From assembly GCA_938073925.1 (NCBI GenBank), contig CALJGH010000001.1, positions 1 to 12,098 of the forward strand: DNA of 12,098 nucleotides, in the 5' to 3' direction. Under the pieces are notes generated by a model that worked only from the letters and a program-made list of their open reading frames with translations, did no database searches and was not told the DNA's origin. Every line of letters begins with the position of its first letter. Within the stretch, counting starts at the first letter, position 1. Below are positions 6,895 to 12,098 of the stretch, piece by piece. Made by a program: the position numbers and the translations under genes. This stretch comes from an uncultured Nitrospinaceae bacterium (GTDB lineage: Bacteria > Nitrospinota > Nitrospinia > Nitrospinales > VA-1).

Positions 6895-6911
6895 AGCGGC
6901 GGCTCGCCGCT
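6895..6911 (-). terminator. Short GC-rich hairpin at the glnD stop codon
   Basis: AGCGGCG (6895-6901) pairs with CGCCGCT (6905-6911) across a 3-base loop, overlapping the TAG stop of glnD (6910-6912). No U tract follows on the minus strand, so termination is uncertain. It may act as a 3'-end mRNA stabiliser or a weak terminator before the cytochrome gene about 110 bases on. The rest of 6826-6894 shows nothing I recognise. Confidence 0.35.
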
Positions 6912-9612
6912 AGGGGACGTCTTCTAGTTTTTCTATCATTAATACTTCGATCATATTTGCTTTGAATCGGCTCATCAATTTTTGAAATGTTACCCTTTGG
7001 TCTTTTAAGGAAACGTAAAAAACGTCAATACCCCTATCCCCTTGAGTCGATATTTTAGCCCGGTGGATGAGGATGCCAAAGTCAGCGAACACAGATGCGA
7101 TTTTATAAAGCATCCCCAAATGATCGCGAGCCTCAACACGAATGACGGTAAAAGTGTCTGCAGTTTCCCTTTCCACTTGAACTCGCGGAACGATAGCTTC
7201 ATGGGAACCTTTTTGTTCACCTGCATAGCGAGTGCGGGACCGCATCATTTTTTGCAAACTGGTTTCCTTTGAAAATAAATCTGACAGGTTGAGTTTGAGT
7301 TCTTTCCAAATTTCAAACTTGTCTCCTGCTGCGATCTCGCTTTCTTCCACCTGAACCGAGACGATGACATATCCATCTTTCTTTAAGTAGATATGAGCTC
7401 CCAATATATTCAAGCTTCTTGCTGTTAACGCGCCTACCAGTTTTTTAAACGACTCCTGCCCGGAAACACAAGATAGCGTGAGGTTATAAAACTTTCCTTC
7501 TTCATTGAATTCGTGATGCAGTATGAAAGGTTTGTCTTTCAATGAAAGGATCAGTCTTATATGCAAAGCCACTTCTTCAGAATGTGCCGTCATCAAGTAA
7601 TCTTCTGGCATCAAGCCAAGATGGGATTCAATTTCAATGACAGGTAGTTCGCCGTGCAATGCTTTAAAAACACCTGCTCGGGTTGCCTGAGGATGTTGAT
7701 CGAGGGATCCAGGATCACTAAGGTATTTTGATGTTCGCTCATAAAGTTCGGAGAGCAAAAGTTTTTTCCAAGCCGTCAATGTGCCCGGCGCAACCGCACG
7801 TAATTCCGCATAACTGAATAGATACAATGCAGCAAGACGTTCTTGGTTGTCTACGATTTGAGCAAATTTCTGGATCACGGTCGATTGGTGGATGTCCTGA
7901 TGCAAAGCCGTTTCCACCATTTCATAAATATTTTTTATTAAAAATTCCAGCAGTTCTTTTTCATCTGTTTTCAGATGCAGTCTGTCGCCGATAAACTTTA
8001 AAAATCCGGTCAGCCCAGACTCGCCATCCATACCAGAGAGGGTTCCTGCAGACTGTAAAAGCGCCGCGAATTTTAAAGTCTTTTTGTTTGGATATTCTTT
8101 ATAGATGGTCACTAAATCGGTAGGATTACTCAGTGTTGCCGATTCCATTTCTTCCAGAAACCGGATGATGCGCAGTGAATGCTCATCGGCTGTGTAGTGA
8201 TGATAGAAATCGTGGTTGACCTTACAATGCGCCAATCCGAATTCTGGCAATACCTGTTCTAAAATTTCTGTTTCGTGCATCAATCGCAGAGTTTTCTCTG
8301 AATCGCCGTCGCCGAGGACAGAGAAAAGAAAGCTTCTAATCTCTTCTCCTTTCATATGCTCCGCCTTAATGAGTTTTTTGTGTAACCTTAATTGCCTTCG
8401 CAATTGATAATCAGGCAAGACGGAGTGTTTGCGGGAAAGTTCCAGGGCTGACAGCACGAGGGATTTGTCGTTTTTAAAATCTTTTTTCGGGTCTCCGTCA
8501 TAAACCAGGGTTGAGCCGGAAATGCTGAATCCATTCCCCAAAGACTTTTTTGTTAAATCAGAAAGAACCCGCATAAAAGATTGCTGGGCCTGCAGACAAT
8601 GTTCGAAAAGGTTTTCAGAGAAGTTGTAGATGTTAGTGGCGTGCAGATAATAATCGCGCATAAAGTCTTCCACCGGTTGCCCGTCAAAAGAAGCGTGGTA
8701 ACCCAAATGAGCAGCAAGGTCTTTCTGGATATCGCGAGACAAAACATCGGTCTTTTTTTCTGTCAGATAATGCAGTTCATTACGAACCCGCAGAGAAAAG
8801 TCCACCGAGTTGTAGAGCGACTCAATTTCTTGTGGAGAAATATTCTGAGTGTCGCCAATTTCCCTGAAAGAATGAACACCGAACCGAACCGCCGATGCCC
8901 AAAGAGCATTATGATAATCTCTCAAGCCACCGGGACCATTTTTGATATCTGGTTCCGGGTGACAGACAACTCCTTCTTCATTCCCATAGCGTGTGTACTT
9001 CTCTTTCAATTTTGAATTCAAAAACTTTTTAACGCCTTTTTGCAGAACCTTTTTGTTGATGGACGTTGTAAAACGGCCATAGATAATCTGGTCGCCAATC
9101 AAGAACCGGGTTTCGATCATCGACGTTTTGATGGTCAGGTCTTCTTTAGCCAAGTTTACGCAGTCTTTAATCGTGCGAGAACTGTGACCGATCTCCATGC
9201 CAAATCCCCAAAACACAGACAATGCATCCTGTATAAACATATCCGTCAAGGGTTTTGGCTTATCAGGAATCAAAAATAGCAAATCAATGTCGGAAAGCGG
9301 GTTGAGCTCTCCTCTTCCATAACCACCGACTGCGACCAGAGAGAAATCTTCAAGTACGGAAGCGGACTGATACTTTTCCAGTCGGATCATGGAAAGAATG
9401 ACATGCCTAATCACCTCATCGATCAAACTGGTATAGGATTGAATGACTTCTCGCCCACCCGCTCCAGAACGGTGCCAGGCTTTGATCTTCTCTTTTTCAG
9501 ATCGGATCAATTCTTTGAGCGCATTGAAATAAGGCAAGCGTTCCTTGGCGTCTTGGGGAATCTCCTCAACGCTGCTGAAATCAATTGCCAGTCGATAATT
9601 GGGTGTAATCAT
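6910..9612 (-). CDS. glnD: PII uridylyltransferase GlnD with degenerate HD (uridylyl-removing) domain
   Basis: GlnD adds UMP to PII proteins when glutamine is low and normally removes it with an HD domain when glutamine is high. The 900-residue length is typical. The nucleotidyltransferase domain (about 60-240) is intact, with VGGYGRGEL (95-103), SDIDLLFL (107-114; D108, D110) and GPGGLRDYHNALW (226-238). The HD domain (about 465-625) keeps H478 in TADEHSL. Where the family reads HDIGKGRGGDHS, this protein has Q520, S521, T524 and G530, and the later NH pair is N561-I562, so the metal-binding residues are lost without any frameshift. Two ACT domains follow (about 706-760 and 820-895). The second has the normal ARDHLG (828-833), while the first lacks the DRPG-type turn. 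The ATG at 9610-9612 has no Shine-Dalgarno. It is divergent from icd. The family call is certain; the loss of activity is inferred. Confidence 0.95.
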   Translation of the reverse strand: MITPNYRLAIDFSSVEEIPQDAKERLPYFNALKELIRSEKEKIKAWHRSGAGGREVIQSYTSLIDEVIRHVILSMIRLEKYQSASVLEDFSLVAVGGYGRGELNPLSDIDLLFLIPDKPKPLTDMFIQDALSVFWGFGMEIGHSSRTIKDCVNLAKEDLTIKTSMIETRFLIGDQIIYGRFTTSINKKVLQKGVKKFLNSKLKEKYTRYGNEEGVVCHPEPDIKNGPGGLRDYHNALWASAVRFGVHSFREIGDTQNISPQEIESLYNSVDFSLRVRNELHYLTEKKTDVLSRDIQKDLAAHLGYHASFDGQPVEDFMRDYYLHATNIYNFSENLFEHCLQAQQSFMRVLSDLTKKSLGNGFSISGSTLVYDGDPKKDFKNDKSLVLSALELSRKHSVLPDYQLRRQLRLHKKLIKAEHMKGEEIRSFLFSVLGDGDSEKTLRLMHETEILEQVLPEFGLAHCKVNHDFYHHYTADEHSLRIIRFLEEMESATLSNPTDLVTIYKEYPNKKTLKFAALLQSAGTLSGMDGESGLTGFLKFIGDRLHLKTDEKELLEFLIKNIYEMVETALHQDIHQSTVIQKFAQIVDNQERLAALYLFSYAELRAVAPGTLTAWKKLLLSELYERTSKYLSDPGSLDQHPQATRAGVFKALHGELPVIEIESHLGLMPEDYLMTAHSEEVALHIRLILSLKDKPFILHHEFNEEGKFYNLTLSCVSGQESFKKLVGALTARSLNILGAHIYLKKDGYVIVSVQVEESEIAAGDKFEIWKELKLNLSDLFSKETSLQKMMRSRTRYAGEQKGSHEAIVPRVQVERETADTFTVIRVEARDHLGMLYKIASVFADFGILIHRAKISTQGDRGIDVFYVSLKDQRVTFQKLMSRFKANMIEVLMIEKLEDVP

Positions 9613-9986
9613 TAAATTTATAGATTGGATTATTTATGATCGCTAAAGTAAGAGAATAAAGAATTATTCGCAAAATACAAGTTCAACAACCTGACAGATT
9701 AGACTTCGATTGTTAGCGAAACCCCTAATTCGCATTGTTTTAATAGCCGTTATCTATCGAGTAGTCCGAAGAGCGAGCTAGGACTCACAAGATCTATCAA
9801 ATAGCCGGTTTAGGAAATACTGTTAGCTCAAATTTTCACCCCAAATTCTCTTGACAATAACAGGGTAATATTTTAGCTTAACCCCTTCTTGCAATTGACA
9901 TATTGGATTGAACTTCCCGGAATTTTTATACCGTTTCAAAATATTATTAATAATTATTTACAGTCTTAATATTAGAGGTCAAATCG
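9613..9986. other. 374-base divergent spacer between glnD and icd
   Basis: There is no open reading frame with coding character here. The spacer holds a small hairpin (GCGAA/TTCGC around ACCCCTAA, near 9714-9732) and a second pairing, AGTCC/GGACT, around 9763-9785. AATAGCCG occurs twice (9742-9749 and 9800-9807), as does TTGACA on the plus strand (9851-9856 and 9895-9900, 44 bases apart). A very AT-rich stretch (about 9921-9970) precedes the icd ribosome site. It must hold the promoters of both genes. No tRNA or known riboswitch was recognised. Confidence 0.5.
9851..9879 (+). promoter_or_regulatory. Tentative icd promoter
   Basis: A consensus -35 box TTGACA (9851-9856) is followed 17 bases later by a poor -10 (TAGCTT, 9874-9879). 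A second TTGACA at 9895-9900 has no good -10 at normal spacing. Either could be used with an activator. The call rests mainly on the perfect -35 and its position about 110 bases before the start codon. Confidence 0.3.
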
Positions 9987-12098
9987 ATGTCCGAACAACC
10001 AGATATTATTTACACCAAAGTTGACGAAGCACCCGAATTAGCAAGCGGTTCTTTTTTACCCATCATCCAAGCCTTCACTGGAGTAGCAGGTATTTCAGTT
10101 GGCACTAAAGATATTTCACTTGCGGGTCGAATCATTTCGCAATTCCCTGAAAGACTGAAGCCCGAACAACAGATTCCAGATGAATTGGCTCTATTGGGTG
10201 AACTGGTAATGAAACCCGAGGCAAATATCATTAAGTTGCCAAATATAAGTGCATCTAACCCACAAATCCAAGGCGCCGTTGCGGAACTCCAATCCCAAGG
10301 CTATGACCTACCGGATTACCCGGAAGACCCTAAAACAGACGAAGAAAAAGCAATCAAAGCAAAATTCGATGTCTGTAAGGGTAGTGCGGTGAACCCTGTT
10401 TTGCGACAAGGCAATTCTGATCGTCGTGCAGCGACTTCTGTAAAAAATTATGCAAAGAGCAATCCTCATAAAATGGGAGCCTGGTCAAAAGATTCTAAAA
10501 CCAATGTTGCTCAAATGAGCGGCAATGATTTTCGTTCTAATGAGAAAGCCGTAACCATTTCTGACGCATCTGCTGGTAAGGGTAAGATTGAGTTTGTCGG
10601 TGCAGATGGAAGTACGCAGGTATTAAAAGATAATGTTCCTCTAGATAAATCAGCTGTGGTTGATGCTACAAAAATGAGTGTTAAGGCTTTGCGGCAATTC
10701 ATTAAGGAAGCTAAACAAAGAGCAAAAGACGAAGGTGTTTTGTTTTCTTTGCACATGAAAGCCACCATGATGAAAGTTTCCGATCCCATTATCTTTGGGC
10801 ATGGCGTTACCGTGTTTTTTGAAGATGTATTCACTAAGCATGCCGACACTTTTAAACAAGTAGGCGTTAACCCCAATAACGGTTTAGGGGATGTTTACGC
10901 AAAAATTAAGAGTTTGCCTGCAGATAAACAAAAAGAAATCGAAGCTGATATTAAAGCGTGTCTGGACAATGGTCCTGACATGGCAATGGTTGATTCAGAT
11001 AAAGGGATCACCAATTTGCATGTTCCAAGCGATATCATCATCGATGCTTCCATGGCAGCAGCGATTCGAACCTCAGGAAAAATGTGGGGTCCTGATGGAA
11101 ATGAAGCCGATACTTTGGCCCTGATTCCAGACGGAAGTTACGCAGGAATTTATCAATCAGCCATTGATTTTTGTCGAGAAAACGGTGCGTTCGACCCAAC
11201 CACGATGGGAACCGTACCCAATGTTGGCCTGATGGCTCAAAAAGCGGAAGAATACGGTTCACACGACAAAACCTTTGTAGCCCCTGGAAATGGAACTATT
11301 AATCTTGTCGATGTAGCCGGTAATACCTTGATTGAGCAACCTGTTGAAACGGGAGATATCTTCAGAAGTTGCATGGTAAAAGATATTCCAATTCAAGATT
11401 GGGTTAAGCTTGCCGTATCAAGAGCTCGATTGTCTGAAACACCGGTTGTATTCTGGTTGAACAAAGATAGAGCGCATGACGCTGAACTGATTAAAAAGTT
11501 AGACGTCTACTTGAAAGACCATGATACGAATGGATTGGATATTCAAGTAATGGCTCCTGACGACGCAATGAAACACGCTCTACAACGTGCGAAAGACGGT
11601 AAAGACACCATCAGTGCAACGGGTAATGTTCTTCGTGACTACCTGACCGACTTGTTCCCGATTCTTGAGTTGGGAACCAGTGCAAAAATGTTGTCCATCG
11701 TTCCACTGATTGAAGGTGGCGGATTGTTTGAAACCGGCGCGGGTGGTTCTGCACCGAAACATGTCCAACAGTTCGTTAAAGAGGGACATTTAAGATGGGA
11801 ATCTCTTGGTGAGTTTCTTGCACTTTCTGAGTCTCTTGCGCACTTAAGCCGGTTCAAAGGCAATTCAAAAGCACAGGTGCTGGCAGATGCGTTGGAACGT
11901 GCGAGCGGGAAACTAATGGAAAACAAAAAATCTCCAGGTCGGGCAGTAGGTGAATTAGACAATGCAGGTACCCATGTTTACGAAGCACTTTACTGGGCAA
12001 AAGAATTGGCAGCGCAAGGTGACGATGCAGACCTTAAAGCAAAATTTGCTCCGGTCGCTGAACAACTTGAAGCCAAATTGGATGCCATTATTGGTGAA
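9987..12098 (+). CDS. icd: Monomeric NADP-dependent isocitrate dehydrogenase (partial, 3' end outside window)
   Basis: It converts isocitrate and NADP to 2-oxoglutarate, CO2 and NADPH in the cytoplasm. The large single-chain (IDH-II) type is unrelated in length to the 415-residue dimeric Icd. The frame is open for 704 codons to the window edge; the family runs about 735-745 residues, so roughly 35 are missing. Family landmarks are GSAVNPVLRQGNSDRRA (132-148; S133, N136, R140, R146-R147 for isocitrate), HMKATMMKVSDP (256-267; K258), IIDASMAAAIR (351-361; D353), EEYGSHDKTF (421-430; Y423) and NVLRDYLTDLFP (547-558; R550, D551, D555). LELGTSAKMLSIVPL (560-574) follows, and all of the expected active-site residues are present. 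The ATG has AGAGG (9974-9978) eight bases upstream. It is transcribed divergently from glnD. The direction of flux (oxidative or reductive TCA) cannot be told from sequence. Confidence 0.96.
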   Translation, partial: MSEQPDIIYTKVDEAPELASGSFLPIIQAFTGVAGISVGTKDISLAGRIISQFPERLKPEQQIPDELALLGELVMKPEANIIKLPNISASNPQIQGAVAELQSQGYDLPDYPEDPKTDEEKAIKAKFDVCKGSAVNPVLRQGNSDRRAATSVKNYAKSNPHKMGAWSKDSKTNVAQMSGNDFRSNEKAVTISDASAGKGKIEFVGADGSTQVLKDNVPLDKSAVVDATKMSVKALRQFIKEAKQRAKDEGVLFSLHMKATMMKVSDPIIFGHGVTVFFEDVFTKHADTFKQVGVNPNNGLGDVYAKIKSLPADKQKEIEADIKACLDNGPDMAMVDSDKGITNLHVPSDIIIDASMAAAIRTSGKMWGPDGNEADTLALIPDGSYAGIYQSAIDFCRENGAFDPTTMGTVPNVGLMAQKAEEYGSHDKTFVAPGNGTINLVDVAGNTLIEQPVETGDIFRSCMVKDIPIQDWVKLAVSRARLSETPVVFWLNKDRAHDAELIKKLDVYLKDHDTNGLDIQVMAPDDAMKHALQRAKDGKDTISATGNVLRDYLTDLFPILELGTSAKMLSIVPLIEGGGLFETGAGGSAPKHVQQFVKEGHLRWESLGEFLALSESLAHLSRFKGNSKAQVLADALERASGKLMENKKSPGRAVGELDNAGTHVYEALYWAKELAAQGDDADLKAKFAPVAEQLEAKLDAIIGE

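Noticed and set aside
8040..8060. Frameshift or sequencing error as the cause of the missing HD motif in GlnD
   Set aside because: Residues just before (FAAL) and well after (the VIQKFAQIVDNQERLAALYL region) stay in the same frame and align with the family, so a local compensated frameshift would have to be very short.
8581..9015. 144-codon plus-strand open frame
   Set aside because: It lies antisense inside glnD, which has clear family motifs across this region; the product shows no recognisable domain or ribosome site.
10511..10876. 121-codon minus-strand frame
   Set aside because: It is antisense to icd, whose motifs are continuous on the plus strand through this stretch.

Overview
The window looks like chromosomal core sequence from a Gram-negative-type bacterium with moderate to slightly AT-leaning composition. 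The mix of genes fits a member of the Nitrospinota or a related deltaproteobacterium-like lineage: a pheA-tyrA-cmk-rpsA-sppA-ihf run, a glnD gene, a small exported c-type cytochrome, a thiamine-binding family protein and a monomeric NADP isocitrate dehydrogenase. This placement is inferred from gene content and protein character and is not proven. I see no phage, transposase, CRISPR array, tRNA or rRNA. All genes look intact except the last, which is cut by the window edge.

Left block (88-5990, all minus strand). Transcription runs from pheA (bifunctional chorismate mutase/prephenate dehydratase) into tyrA (4-base ATGA overlap), cmk (4-base gap), rpsA (34-base gap) and sppA (71-base gap holding a strong hairpin). 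It probably ends at an AU-rich hairpin with a U5 tail near 561-608. The last gene, an IHF/HU-type DNA-bending protein, has its own strong sigma-70-like promoter at 484-511. This is the widespread aromatic amino acid/cmk/rpsA/ihfB supra-operon, but without the aroA gene that often sits between tyrA and cmk.

Middle (5991-6909). A 120-base spacer carries a 9-bp hairpin and an 8-codon mini-ORF ahead of pheA. A plus-strand thiamine-binding family gene (6111-6419) follows, then a convergent minus-strand gene for a secreted monoheme cytochrome c. The probable start codon of the cytochrome gene lies inside a C6/G6 palindromic repeat.

Right block (6910-12098). glnD (PII uridylyltransferase) is on the minus strand and icd (monomeric isocitrate dehydrogenase, incomplete at the window end) is on the plus strand. 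They diverge from a 374-base spacer. Isocitrate dehydrogenase makes 2-oxoglutarate, and GlnD modifies PII, the sensor of 2-oxoglutarate, so the pair forms a carbon/nitrogen junction.

The most notable observation is in GlnD. The nucleotidyltransferase motifs are intact, but the HD phosphohydrolase signature (HD...K.....H and the later H) is replaced by Q, S, T, G and I in an otherwise open and alignable frame. This predicts a GlnD that can add UMP to PII but cannot remove it with this domain.
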